Assembly: GCA_004794785.1 (NCBI GenBank)
Contig: SJOL01004744.1
Coordinates: forward strand, 186,001 to 250,000
Length of the DNA stretch: 64,000 bases
Source: Opisthorchis felineus
Lineage: Eukaryota > Platyhelminthes > Trematoda > Opisthorchiida > Opisthorchiidae
Direction of reading: 5' to 3'
Shown here: piece by piece, positions 12,272-24,339 of the stretch
How positions within the stretch are numbered: the stretch's first letter is position 1
Layout: each line of letters starts with the position of its first letter
Translations under genes and position numbers: made by a program
Notes under the pieces: generated by a model
The model's database searches: none
Seen by the model: the letters and a program-made list of their open reading frames with translations, nothing else
Told to the model about the DNA's origin: nothing

Positions 12272-12582
12272 ATTGGAAATTGAAGATCAGGCTCAATTCC
12301 TAAACATACCGCACGAAACTAACCAGACATAGGGTGAAAATAGAGTGTGGACTAAAGTGTACACTACTCTTTCATCGATGTGATTCGAAATTTAACAGAT
12401 CACATACAATCCGTTGTGTTTTGCAGGAAAAGTATGATTTGAACTGTCCTTTTCGAAGAACTTAATTTCATATATGGAACAAAATACTTCCTCCGACAAA
12501 TGGAAGAATACTGTGTTACATGTGTAAACTACGAGGCACTTCATCGTCGTTGCATTTAGCTTGTTGAAGGGTCAGCGTCCTT
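12272..12582 (+). repeat. ~310 bp interspersed repeat, copy 1
   Basis: Matches 26164-26472 in the same orientation at close to 88-90% by eye, for example CCTAAACATACCGCACGAAA, TCATCGATGTGATTCG and AACTACGAGGCACTTCAT. It has no open frame longer than chance and no recognised protein. It begins about 40 bp after the SINE palindrome. Confidence 0.7.
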
Positions 12583-13099
12583 TGCGTTCACACCAGCCTA
12601 CATGCCACCTTTTGGAGTTTCTGAAATTTGGTAGCGGATTTGGACGTTGCATCCATTCTACTTAGACTCTACGCCTTACTGCATATAGTAGGCGCTTACG
12701 TAGTGCAGTATAGAACCAGCAACAACCATGTCGCAAACATTTGCTGTGTGCTTCACCACATTTCGATACATAGTACGCCAGTACGCTATCCATTCAGACG
12801 TAAAACCATTCCAACTACTACCTTTGCCAGTCTTTCTCTGCATCAATCCACGATTTTGAGGTGCTTTAGGGGATTTGCTTTCAATAGAATTTTTGATAAG
12901 TGTTTGCGACGTACTCGCATGGAAAGATGTTGAGTACCTGTATCTTCATGTCGTTTAGGCTACCAACACTACGTATAGGTGATTCCAAACGAGTCACCAA
13001 AAGATGTCACTGTTCACCTGTTAGCGGACTCGTTAAATCACCAATAGAACTACTTGCCCATCAATTCGTTGTTTACGTTCTCCGTTAAAGGCATTTTAG

Positions 13100-13219
13100 T
13101 AGAGCCCAAACCACACTCGATGGAAGATCACATGGAGCATCATATGGCTGGACACGGACATGGAACCGGAGACAACGGCGAACACGGAGAAGCATACATG
13201 CAAGGACATGCGCCAAAAG
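13100..13219 (+). CDS. His/Gly-rich coding exon (block 2, exon d)
   Basis: A 120-nt exon, acceptor GGCATTTTAG, donor AAAAG|GTGAAT, phase 1 to 1. About 40 residues carry nine or ten histidines and many glycines, including SMEDHMEHHMAGHGHG and NGEHGEAYMQGHAPK. This reads as a flexible loop or metal-binding linker rather than a folded domain (inference). It joins open to the exons at 11027 and 14300. Confidence 0.5.
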
Positions 13220-14299
13220 GTGAATGTCTAATATCACGCAGCACTCATGTTTGTTTGGCATGCAGGCGATTCCCTCTGGTTATTGTATTTTGGTTCATCG
13301 TAGCTGATAACTCTTGGCAACATTTTGTGATCGGCAGTATCCTGGGGACAACCCTTTTGACTTCGTAAATTCTGTCATCCTTCAACCTGTGTCCGCCACC
13401 GAGGTGACGTGAAAACCATAAAAGGCGACTTCTCGGACACAAGGCTTCTCGAATTGCATTATCCGTACGTGTGAGGCAAGCATGTCGCCACCAAAACATA
13501 AGACCACGTCGTACACTGCTGAAATATCACTTTTGAACGGCTGAATATGTTGGCTACGATTCGAGTGACGTGGTTAGTTTGCTTGACATTGCGCAACTCA
13601 ATTAACTTTACTGGGTGCGTCGATTGATTGACCAATACGTCAAAACCTCCTTGTCAGACAGGGACAGTGGACAGTTCATGCCATTCCGGTAATTTTAGGT
13701 TATTTTCCAATAATTGGGCGTTTCGCTGGATTTGTATTCAAATACCTGTCCTGTTCTGATGCAATTACTCTGGTTATATTCCACGCCAAACTACGAAGCA
13801 TTGTGCTCGTGCTTCCGTATTATCAAATCTCCCTAGCAGTACATAATCTCAGTCTCCATGGAAATTGAAATTCACTTATATGAAATGCAAAGCAATTGTG
13901 GTGTAACATACTACTAACAAAATCCGGACCCCATAATAACTCGCAAGCCACCTTCTCTGATACGTAATACACCACAAAGTCAAATAGAGCAAGTAAGTAA
14001 AGACCAAAAATTTTGTGTGTCATTCGCGCTACAGAAGTATCACAGAAGCATCGTTCTTCGAAATTAAGGCATATTGCCATTTTTGCTGATGAAGGTAGGA
14101 AATCCCATGAGGTGAAAGTAAGCTGAGCAACGCACATCACCGGCTATTTCAAGGAAGTGAACTGAAATGGCAAACGTCCCACACAATATGCTCCTATCAT
14201 CAGCTAGTTCAATGGTAGCTGTGATAATGGCAAACCCTATAGTGTATTGACAAGGCATTAAAATGATCACGAATTCTTTCGCTGTTACTTTGTTTTCAG

Positions 14300-14320
14300 C
14301 TCCAGGTTTCGTTGTGGGCG
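14300..14320 (+). CDS. 21-nt microexon (block 2, exon e)
   Basis: Exactly 21 nt lie between the strong acceptor TTTGTTTTCAG and the consensus donor GGCG|GTGAGT. In phase 1, inherited from the exon ending at 13219, it reads APGFVVG and ends in phase 1, so it can be included or skipped without shifting the frame. Too short to prove from sequence. The support is two good splice signals and phase agreement. Confidence 0.4.
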
Positions 14321-14469
14321 GTGAGTTGTACTGTTCCTTTCTCTTTGGCTAACAAATGCACAGGAGCACCACCAATCTGTGACGGATGGGTATCCGCCAC
14401 AAACGGATTAGTTGCCATTGATTGATGACGAGTGAAGCAAGATTATCCAGCTCAACAAACGGTGCGGGT

Positions 14470-14590
14470 TATGGTAATAAGCTGCTCGTGGCCGAAAGGT
14501 TTAGTGTTCAAACTACTGGTCACGATGTGGCAAGTCCGAAATTCTCTTAAGTTTTCTGGAATGCGCACTGATAATGATTCTCAGAAAAGA
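14470..14590 (+). repeat. tRNA-derived SINE copy
   Basis: CGTGGCCGAAAGGTTTAGTG is A box-like, and AAGTCCGAAATTCTC stands at the B box position. The tail GATAATGATTCTCA matches the end of the right arm at 12234. The piece at 14640-14745 (GTGGTCACGTGTTGAACGG...ACTTCTCAGAT) matches the left-arm interior around 11866-11912. Confidence 0.5.
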
Positions 14591-15309
14591 ATATAGAATG
14601 TAAAGATATAGAGCTACTCATCTTACAGTCGCGGGATTCACAACAAGTGGTCACGTGTTGAACGGCTCCTCGGGCAACAACTTCTCAGATGGGGGTTCCA
14701 CTTATCGAGTGCATGCTATTCTTCCTCTGAGCTACTCGTGTAATGGTGGATACTACTGATGACACATGCGAGTAGTATGTGTGTTCTCGTAACTTCGCCT
14801 TGATCTGATGGAAGGTGGAATTTATTACGGAATTTGTGGAACTACTTTGCAGTTTTTGCTTGCAATTGTGCGATAGTCAATGAATATCCAGGAGGGTTCA
14901 AGAAGACACGTTCGAGAAGAAGATGGATATTCCGTTTTTAAAAACAACGTGCAAATGAGAGTTTAACCTTCCTTTTTAATAGTCAGTAACCGTTTAGTTG
15001 GCGTTTTCCTAATAAACAACTCTGCAGCGAAGGGCTTTCCTCCTTACACTCGTAGGCCAGGGAGTGTGACTTCCATTGCCCAGGTGCAGAATACTATTTT
15101 TCTACGATGGACCTTTCCTGCCGAGTAATTTTGTTATCTCCCGAATGCAGTTCTTTAAACAAGGGGGTATCCAAGAGTACCTTCATAAGAAATTACTGCC
15201 ACACCGTGGTATTTCATTTTCGGAGGCTCAGAGTTAGCCGCTGTTCAGCCTAAACTGTACAAATATTATCGAAAACAGTCACCTCTGGCATCTTTATAGA
15301 TCTGACAAT

Positions 15310-15640
15310 CCGGTTGGCGCTCGAATTAGCTCAGTGGGTCAGGCGCGAACTTACTGCCCTGAACGTTCGTGCTCCGAACCCAACCCTGGCATCTCGATTG
15401 CTACTTGGGTAACCTGGCAGTATCCCGGTCCTCGTGCTTCCTTCGGGTGGCCCGTCAGCTGGGCAGCGGAAGGACGTTACGACTAACCGATTAGTAATTA
15501 TTTTATGGCGCACGTGTAGTTGCGCAGCTGTGAGACGGGTCAATGCAGGCATGCACTTTCGGATTTATCTGTCACATGGAACTACACCGATGGACAGCCG
15601 AGCACGTGTGATACCGAGTGCCGAGTGAGTAAAACCGGAG
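15310..15640 (+). repeat. tRNA-derived SINE (second family)
   Basis: ATTAGCTCAGTGGGTCAGG at 15325 is a clear A box, and TGCTCCGAACCCAACC near 15370 is a degenerate B box. The body contains TTCCTTCGGGTGGCCCGTC and ends near GAGTGAGTAAAACCGGAG. It is inserted directly beside the LINE endonuclease fragment at 15640. Confidence 0.55.
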
Positions 15641-16350
15641 AGCGAACATAAAGGGACAGTTTCAAGTCCATCAGCGTGATCAATTGGTGGCTTATCAGTA
15701 TCAACTCATTTGACGTCCACAGTCCTGATAACATGGCGTCGAAGGACTTCTGAGGACGTGGAGTGAAATCGGCCGACATGTGCCTTTAAGCCTTCGAGCA
15801 AGACAGACTTGTCGGTTTTCGGAGCTGATCTAAGTAGGGTATCAACTTCGAAATGCAAGTTACCATTTTGGTCTTGTTAATAGCATAGCGTCGGAGCAGA
15901 TGCACTGATAATAGTCCCGTAGGTTCGGTCTTTCAGCCTCAGGCGCAATTGAGCCAGATGTGGATTGACATCAAGGGTTTTTTGTTATGTATTTTCTAGT
16001 GTGGTCAGACAAGGCAAAAATGACCAAATGATCCAGTTTTTCTCCTGTTGGTTAGCCGATCCAGTAGAATGGGTATGACAACGACGATGGTCAGCCCAGA
16101 GTGTTTCTTGGAGTGCTGGAAAGTGGACTTTGCGTCCCTTTAGCTACGTTGCAACCAAGACGTCTTGCAGGACACTCGATCTGGTTGCCAGCTTGATCCA
16201 GGAGTGTTCTGAAGTTCCTCGAAGCTTTGGCTACCGGTATCACTGGAGCAGCTTTCTTGCTTCCGATTTGCCCACAGGGGAGGGGAAAATGCATTGTATG
16301 CTTGGACACGATCCAGCCAACCCACATCATCCGGCGTGCACGACAGGGTG
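15640..16350 (-). mobile_element. LINE endonuclease-domain fragment (copy 1)
   Basis: On the minus strand, reading downward from about 16300, frames give FRTLLDQAGNQIECPARRLG (like the WNVRTLL start of APE-type endonucleases). Near 15930 they give LRLKDRTYGTIISASAPTL, equivalent to the 'TIISAYAP' motif. The arrangement matches the fragment at 28337-29180 base for base in several stretches, for example 'GATCCAGTAGAATG' and 'GGTATCAACTTCGA'. Stops and frameshifts show it is dead. Confidence 0.55.
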
Positions 16351-16579
16351 ATTGATATGGATAGCTGGTTGAGACAAGGTGACAAATAGATATAGTGCAG
16401 CGAATTATTGCACAATATATACAAAATAACGACCCAGATGTCCATGTTTATAAGACGATGGACCACCGTTTCAGTGCTTTTGTTTAGACCTCTCAATGGT
16501 GCTTTCAAATTGGCTGCTGGAGGCCGTGCTAACAATCTGTGCACATTCTGGTTCAGAAATAAAGAAGTAAAAAACACGT

Positions 16580-18765
16580 GAATATATCAATGAAGAGAAG
16601 CACCCCAATATCTTAAATCGGAGGCATTATGTGGTGGACCACTAAATTCTCCCGTGGGTTTGTGCCACGGTACTCACTCAGAAGACAGCGACGATTGACT
16701 TCCCTCCACCCCTAGCTACATAACAGTCCAGAAAATAATGAACGGAAAAGTATTTCGTGACTGCTATATTACGGAAATGGAAATGCGCCACTCAGACCGT
16801 CATGAACCCTGCTTTCAAAACAAGGACAAAGTTGGTCTTGGAGCTGTCGAGAAAGCATGACCTGAACATATCAATGGATCCTCACTCACACCAGAAAAAA
16901 CGTTTTTGTAGAGTGGTCCTAAAGCCATTCTAAATTCATTGACGTTTTTCATTCAATGTAAAATCTGATGTACTGTTCCGCTTCCGTCATGTGGCTTGCT
17001 TCAAACCATAGTGTATTCTTCATCTCTCTTGATCCGGAATGTGGCGAATGTTGCCGCAATTCTTATATGGTTTTAAGCACTCTGTTTTAACCCGAATATT
17101 AATTTGTCACGCACTGGACATTGGGTGGTATGTTGTGCATGGTAACTTCCTTTATGTCTCATATACCTTGCTTGCGTTACGTGGACTTTCATATGTACCC
17201 TGTCTGGATCGAGTGGTGGAATAATGGCGACCATGGATCCTCACACTTCAGCTTATTCACAATCCTTCAGTTACGCATCCCCATTTATTTGTGGGCTGTC
17301 ATTTATTCTCACGTTAACTCGGATCGTGAGAAAGCGTGTGTCATATTTTAACGGAATCCATTGGTTCGTTCACTTGACTATTTCGAGAAGTATATGCACA
17401 ATGAGTGTTGTTCACATGTGGTACCTGAGCTGGAAGTTTTTATTACCAGTCTAGTGAGTAATATCTGTGCTGTGGCTTGCGTTTCTGAGGTCATACGCTT
17501 GGTAAATTGTTTGATTCCCTATCTAGGTGCTTTTGTTATGCAGCCTCTCAATTTTCTCTGCTTCATTTATAGTATATGGATTACCATCAGTCTAACTGTA
17601 CGTCTTTCGTCAAATCAACCCGGCTTTATGAAAAACAGAGTGGCTTAGAGTATCACACGTTCTGTGGTATACATGGATTTGCGGAATTTTTTGGGGTGAT
17701 AGAAAATACCTGATCTCGTGTAATTGTAGGCAAATGATTTAGCCAAGTAGGCTGCCTCCTGTGTTTGATCAGGAAGCATCTGCAGCTCAATACACTCTAT
17801 CTGGGTTACCAGGCTAATGAAAAGATACGAAGAATCCTCAGCTTGATCATTTATTGAGTTGTTGTTGGTCAGTACGGTAGAGTAACGCTCAGCTAGAATC
17901 TCAGATGTGAAGAAGCAGGATATGAATTAACGATCAACTCATGATTGAAGTCCGGCTTTCCTTCGAGTAAACAGGATTAATCAAAACAATAGCAGAAAGA
18001 AGATGGTCGGAACTACGCTGATGCGAACGGAATTCTCTGGTTGGTTAGGCTGGTGGAAGAGTGCGTTTGTATTTACCCTCAGCTGATCCTGCCTCTGGGA
18101 AAACCACACACTCTGGTGGTAGGAATCGTTAGACTAGGTAAATAGGACTGTTTTTCAGAGAAGGTGATAGCTGTTGTGGTCTACGGATGAGCAGAAAACA
18201 CAGGAGAAAATGATGTAAAGTTGTTTACTGGGATAAACTGGTCGATCAATACCTTTTGCAGTTTGAAACCTTTCTCAATCGGTGACAACTGTGGCAAGTA
18301 CTGGCCCAAGAAACCCGTTTTCTACGGGGTTTAGAGTTTCCGAGTGTGGTAAAGACATCCCCATGGTATTCAGTGCACACCAGATACTCTAGTCTGTTAA
18401 GATAACGGAATCGTTGAAGCGGTCTCCTCTGAAGTTTACGTTGGTGTTAATGGGAGACTCGAGTGAATCCTGGTTGAATTCCTTCAGCTGTATGTACTGG
18501 CCCAAGGCCATCTTGTGTCTCAGTTGCTGCTAAACTCGAGATGCATAGGAGTGCTCAGATGTCGAGATATTTACCCAGGCTTCAGTTGAGCAGTCCTGAT
18601 AACCAGGGTATTTCGCCGACTGCGTACATTGTCTTCAGTTTGAACATAACCTTGATAAAAACTTGGGGATTGCGCCTGCCTGGTGGGTTCCGAAAAAGTC
18701 CACAATTAACCTGGAGTTTTCGGCACCCTTATAAGTAGTGTATTCTACAAAGAAAAAAATAATAG
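16580..18765. other. non-coding, nothing firm
   Basis: Overlapping frames around 17039-17648 are hydrophobic and look like chance readings of T-rich DNA. A stretch at 18480-18552 is related to 60630-60700 (see findings). Confidence 0.25.
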
Positions 18766-18971
18766 AGTTCTATTTTCCAAGTTGCTCACCAATTGTAAAA
18801 CCGGTGAACATTGGCGGTTTAATTTTTAAGCTTCCGCTAAACAATAAGGCGTCGTTGTGGGTCACGGAAACCAAGAGCATTGTGGGAGCAGCCGACAAAG
18901 AATGTTCCAAAAACTTAAGGTTTGAACTCCAGTCCGGTTTTCCGCATTTGGACCATGTTTATTCCAAAGCA
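18766..18971 (+). CDS. probable coding exon (block 3, exon a)
   Basis: An open stretch ends at the consensus donor AAAGCA|GTGAGT in phase 0. It encodes SPIVKPVNIGGLIFKLPLN, then ASLWVTETKSIVGAADKEC and FELQSGFPHLDHVYSKA. The start is uncertain. The AG at 18765 gives phase 1, matching the microexon at 14300, but lacks a pyrimidine tract. The AG at 18781 follows TTCTATTTTCCA but would need phase 2. Function unknown. Confidence 0.4.
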
Positions 18972-19555
18972 GTGAGTATGGTCTTACCTAATTTTACGTG
19001 TAGTATTAATATTTCCAACGACCGGGAAGAATAATACACTTTGATCCCGTATCTCTCCCCTTCGACTGGGATGGACGGACAAACAAGTTCATGTTCGAGA
19101 TATGCTAACTTCCGCACGCTACTCCTGAATTTCCGCGTATACCTGATGATACCGTAACGTTCTCTATTCGACGTCATGAGTTTCTCCTAGGATCTTCATG
19201 AAAGCAACATGAAATCGTTGGCCAAATTAGGAAATGAGACTGAGTTACAGGATGGACACTTTTCGATAATTTATGCTTCAGCGAGCAGAATATTGAACGA
19301 TGATGCCGTTTCAACTGCCTGACAAGTTAATTACTTGAGAATTTCTGGTTTTCAGCACTTTTTTGTGTGCCAGTGTGCCAGCAGTGCATACAAAAACCTG
19401 CAGCACAGTAATGTCGTAGAATGGACAAGTGAATGAGACTCGTGTCTTTGAACCAAATACCCAGGTTTCTTCGAAAAGTTTTTGCGTTCCATCGAGATGT
19501 TAGTGTATTATTCCGGAAAGCTTGTGAAGTTAGTTTCAGAGAGGGCAGTAAGTCA

Positions 19556-20106
19556 GGGACTGATATAGGAGCTGCAAACCCCAATATTTGCAGCCTAAAG
19601 TAAATCTCAATATCCAGCAGGTGGTGTAACTTGTTTTGCGACGCGCTTAAATGAGCATGAGTAGTTGCGCATTTATTTTACAGCGTGTTCAATTGGATGC
19701 TGAGATGATCACCGAAGATTTGAGAAGTTTGTGTTTACGAAGTCGCACAAAATGCTGTTCTCTTACTGAGCTCGGCCCTGATTGATGTTCTTTAGTTTAC
19801 TCTCCGATGGCTAGCCACTTGAAATAACCGAACGTCACACCGATTGGCGAGGTTGTCGCGAATCGGCAGTGAATCAAAAGAAGACATGCCCTTATCGTCC
19901 AGAATTTGGTCAATCAGATACCAGGGATTTTAGCTCCCACCACGAAGGTCCTAGCAACCCAAAGAAACCACTGTAGAAATCCTGATCTCCAACGAAGTCT
20001 GTCTCAAACTACTGCGCCTACTGACAACCAACAGTGGGTAGAACAACAAGACAAGGACTGGTGTGGGAGCTGCAAACCCCAACATTTGCAGCCCAAAGTA
20101 AATCTA
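19556..20106 (+). repeat. 52 bp direct repeat pair about 500 bp apart
   Basis: 19556-19607 and 20054-20106 share GGAGCTGCAAACCCCAA.AT followed by TTGCAGCC.AAAGTAAATCT. Each contains a small palindrome (GCTGCAAA ... TTTGCAGC) that could fold into a hairpin. The sequence between them is unremarkable. Confidence 0.55.
19684..19760 (+). CDS. possible coding exon (block 3, exon b)
   Basis: After a strong acceptor (CATTTATTTTACAG) the phase-0 reading is open and starts RVQLDAEMITEDLRSL. That phase agrees with the exon ending at 18971. No good donor follows: candidates with GTTTAC (about 19734) or GTTCTC (about 19761) would end in phase 1, which suits the exon at 42618. The end is therefore approximate. 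Confidence 0.25.
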
Positions 20107-22239
20107 AGTAGTCTGGCATGCGATCATCTTCCTTTTGGTTGTGACCTAAGCTGCTTGGTTGATCTAGTTATGTAAACGCACAGTTGCTTTTTTTCGCCCA
20201 ATTTACGAAGGGTGGAAGTAGTTAAACAATCCACGCACATCGCTTACACAAACGGTGCCCGTTTATCGGAGTGACAACAAAAACAGTGAAACAGCAAAAG
20301 ATTGGCCAATGTCCCAAGACAGCACCAGTGTGGACGTGAGTTTTTGTAAAACGGAAGTCTCTTAGGTGGTTTCATCTATCCGGGTTCTCACGTATACTCT
20401 TAACTTCACCACAAACGACGTCAAACACACTTTTTTCCTTTCAGTGCACACGGTTTTTTGTGTGTAGGCAACTGAAACTTCGCTCCCTTGAATAAGTAAA
20501 TAAGGCAACGCTTTACTTATAATCTGGTTCATGTTGCATGTGAGGGAAACAAGTTCCAATTGTTGAGGTCACTGAAACATTTACGTGAGCTTACCTTATA
20601 TTTTCCATCTACTTTCAGCCAAAGAAGACTCATCGGATAGATCTACCTGCACAACCCCCCTAAGCATACTGATTCTAGTCGCTCTGCTTCTCATAGAGAT
20701 ATGACAATGATCATCCGTTGTATTGTATAATCACCTACACACTGCTGTGTATGCTATCGCTTGCGCTAAACGAAATACTGTCGATCTGTCTTTTGTATTG
20801 GAAGATATTTGAACTAGTCTTGTCCACACGAATCCTTTGAACTTCCACAACAGTCTCCATGCGTTTTACGCGATTGCTGAGCGATGTGTCAAATCTCACA
20901 TGGCGCAAAGACATACTTACATTCATTTGGTATTGCATGTACTCATAACTCCGGTTAGTACATTTTGGATGACCTTCGAAGTTGGTTAAAATCAAGAACG
21001 GGCGCATTTAATTCAGGAACTGAACCTGTCTAACAGCGACATTTCAGTTCAGCTTAAAAGTGCTGTTTTGCTCAGCGGTTGAAAATAATTCCAGCTGTTC
21101 AGGGTACGTTTTTTCAATTATGTCTGATCAGACGAAATTATGCTGAACGATTTTGTTTGGCTGGTCCGGCAGGGGCAGTGAGTCGGGTAGTTTACAAACG
21201 GACTTGAAACTCATTTTACCACCTCATCTCTAGTTCGGAACGATGGACACTCCTGACGTGACTTGATCAGAATTGAGTTCACATAACAGTATGGTATTCC
21301 TCAAGCAAATGCGTTGCACCAAGACTACCACACGTTCCATTTAAAGTGGTACTCCAGATAACGAAATGTGTCTCATGAACTCGTGCGTTATACAAAATTG
21401 ATGAAAGGACTGGAAACCTCACCACCAGGTTTACACTTCTTAGGATCACTGGGGAAACATAACTGCCGTGTTTCTGTCGACCTTGAAGGTCCAGTTAGCC
21501 ACACCTCCAGATCCACACTCATATCCTTGTTTACTTGTTTAGTAACGGGAGGAGAGGACCATGAACACGCGATTTAGTGAGGTCTTCCATCAAAGCCACC
21601 TTAATTTGTATATAATGGTTTGTCTGCACATACAATCAGGATGGTGATCAAGTGCAAAGTAAGTTGGATGGGAAGTTGGGGCTTATGTCTGTGTGATGAA
21701 CCTTAAGAGAGGCGAAGCCAAAAGTGGGCTGCCAGTGCTCCATCAACCATATGAGTAGCATCTTATCAAGATAAACACAACAGCTGTTTCTTTAAAAGTG
21801 AAAATCATGTTCCAGATAAGGTGAGACTATGCACTCTACGAGTGATGTCACTCGCTTCAGCCTGTGCAGCATCCTCCTCGACCAAATCTTTCCGCAAACA
21901 AAGGATATATTTGAATAATCGATGTCTATGTGCTATCCGTCACCGTGCATGTCGGCCCAGCCAAGATCCTCAGACCGTACTCTCTCCCGCAGACTTCCAT
22001 TTACTAAAACCCAAGGGAAACTCATCCGAAGAAAACACTGCAAAAAGGGGCAAATGCTTCAAATCAAAAGGTTACTTTCCGAGACTCAGCTTCCTCGTGA
22101 GCCCATAACGAAGCATGAACCGCTTACTAACTATCTTAGTGCAATCAATTTATCAAGTAGTGAGAAAGAGCTCTAAGTGAGGAAGAGCGTTGTCTGTGAG
22201 AGGAGGGCTTGAAGTGTGCGGTAAGCAAAGTATGATAAG
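20107..22239. other. non-coding, possibly 5' part of PLE B at the end
   Basis: Nothing recognised up to about 21800. A Ser/Lys-rich open frame at 21821-22176 just upstream of PLE B could be its N-terminal region, but no motif confirms this. Confidence 0.25.
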
Positions 22240-24050
22240 GGTGGAAAAAATACTCCCTAGCGTTAAGTCTGTGCTTCAAAAACTTCCGCCAATGGAGGCG
22301 GAGAAGCTACGGGTACAGCTGGTTACATTACCCTAAGTCCTACCAGTCAGGAGCTCAAAATATTACGCCAGCGGATCGGAGAGCGTTAAACACCTTAAAA
22401 CAGGTGGACAACATATTGATTACAAAGGCAGCTAAGGGTAAAGCCGCCGCTGTCACGAACGAGAGGGTTCTTGCAAGCAGTTCGATAGTGGTAGTATTAC
22501 GTCTATAGTGAACAAGAGTATAGTTGCAGTTGGCAGGTACTTGCGGTCCGTGATAAGCAACTTAAGGCAAGGTAATTGGGTTTGATTGTGCCCCAAAGGG
22601 GCAACCCAACCACAGCTTTACAGCCTATCAAAACTCCATAAACCAGATGTCCGATGACCTGGTCTGATTCTTGGCAGGTATTCTAAAACCCCTCACCGGG
22701 AAATCTTGTACTTACATTGAGAATTCATATGACTTTGTCAACAAAGTAGTGGGTGCCACCGTGGAACCAAATGACATTCTTGAAAGTTCCGATAGCAACT
22801 CGTTATATACAAGTGTGCCAAAAGGGACTTTGGGAATAACCAAGTAATAGCTAATAGCAGACACCACACTTTGAGAACGGACATCGCTTACATTAGACGA
22901 GATAGTGGAAGCATGCCTGAATCTCACTTCGTTTCTGATTGTTTGATTTACACTCAAGAATAGGATCTAGCAATAGGATATTCAATATCCTCTGTTTTGG
23001 CAAACCTTTTTATGGAAGATTTTGGACAAAGAGCATTAACCGGATTTTCATACCCACACAAGATATCCTGGCGTTATGCACAGAACACTTTCGTCGTGAC
23101 GGAACGAGACAAAGTCAGTGAGTTTTACAACTATCTGAATGACCATAATCCGCACATCGGATTTAGTATGGAGATAGAGTCATCTTCGGATACAGAGCTC
23201 TTCTCAGACTGGATGACACATAATGTCCGGGGGAAACTAAAAGCCGCAGTGTAATAGGAGCCAACTGACATTGGGGCGATTATGAACCACTCATCTGCCC
23301 ATTCGAAGTCGTAGTATTCGCTAGTATTGCCTCCTCAATATCTAGGTGAGCAAGGGCCTTGTGCACAGGAGAGGTTGATCGGACAGCAGCCCAAATCAGT
23401 GTAAGGGACAAAGTTTGAAATAATGGATATCCAGCTAGTTTGATTAGGTTACGAAGGCTATTGGTACCGATGGCGAAACCGAACAAGGAATTGATTGAGA
23501 CTGCTGTTATTCCATATAAACCAGAGCATCCAAAGTCGTTTGAAGAGTACTAAACACAGCTAATATAAGAGTAGCGTTCCAGAATGGAATCACTGCACAC
23601 TAAACTGGTACAAATAAAGGATCGCCTCCCCAGAAAACAGAACCAGGGACTGTCTAAAAAATTGAAAGCAATGACTGCACTAGGGTCTACATCTCTATCA
23701 ACTTCACTGGAATCGGAGAGCACAGGAGAAAAATAACAAGTTGACGTGAAACGCAGGTAAATGTCAAGCGTTTCTGGAAAACTCAGCAATGGCGGAACGT
23801 GCAGTAGACGCTGAACACAAAACACATTTAGCAAATTTTGAGGCGGGACTAGGGTCCACGCCACAGAACCTGATGGCCGAAACGGTGGAAATTGCCGAGC
23901 ATCCCATTGTAAACAGAATAGAAGGCATAGAACTGACAAGTGTGTGAGGAAGGGTTTTCGATCAGTCCAACTGACACGTGTTGTTGTGCGGTTATCAGAA
24001 AGAGAAGTCACTAGCAGAAGTAGCTTATATCTGAAGTGCACTAAGTCTCA
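22240..24050 (+). mobile_element. Penelope-like element B, longest copy, decayed
   Basis: In order on the + strand: ILITKAAKGKAAA (about 22417), the conserved 'ITKADKG' start. From about 22705 to 22850 KSCTYIENSYDFVNK, VVGATVEPNDILESSD and SNSLYTSVPKGT. Near 22990 ANLFMEDFGQRALTGFSYP. The palm WRYAQNTFVVTERDKVSEF is at 23069. The linker ending LLVPMAKPNKELIETAVIPY is near 23460-23510. Remnants of a GIY-YIG domain run to about 24040 (STSLESESTGEK, EIAEHPIVNRIEGI). The catalytic YVDD has become YAQN (23075-23086). The reverse reading of 23550-24041 is only a shadow. Confidence 0.75.
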
Positions 24051-24339
24051 TCCATTCTCCTCCCCACCCACCAGCTAAACTGGCCTGCCCTTAACAAGTC
24101 CACACAGACCGACAAAATCTGCCGGTGGCATCCAAGGTAAATCATCACTTGAAGCACCTTGAACAGAAAGATTAAGGAACCAAACCCAATAGAAAATAAC
24201 TTGAAATTCCCCTAACCCACCAAACATAAAATTTAGGCAACCTTACTAACCGACAAGACCCTTCAGCTGACATTCAACACTGATCTAGTGTGCTAAGCTG
24301 AACAGGTCCCACTTAGAGGTGCTCCGTGTGCTTTAAAGT

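Noticed and set aside
16140..16577. Minus-strand frame of 145 codons
   Set aside because: Part overlaps the LINE endonuclease fragment in another frame and the rest shows no motif.
23550..24041. Long minus-strand frame of 163 codons
   Set aside because: It is the antisense shadow of the GIY-YIG remnants of PLE B. The + strand carries the recognisable motifs.
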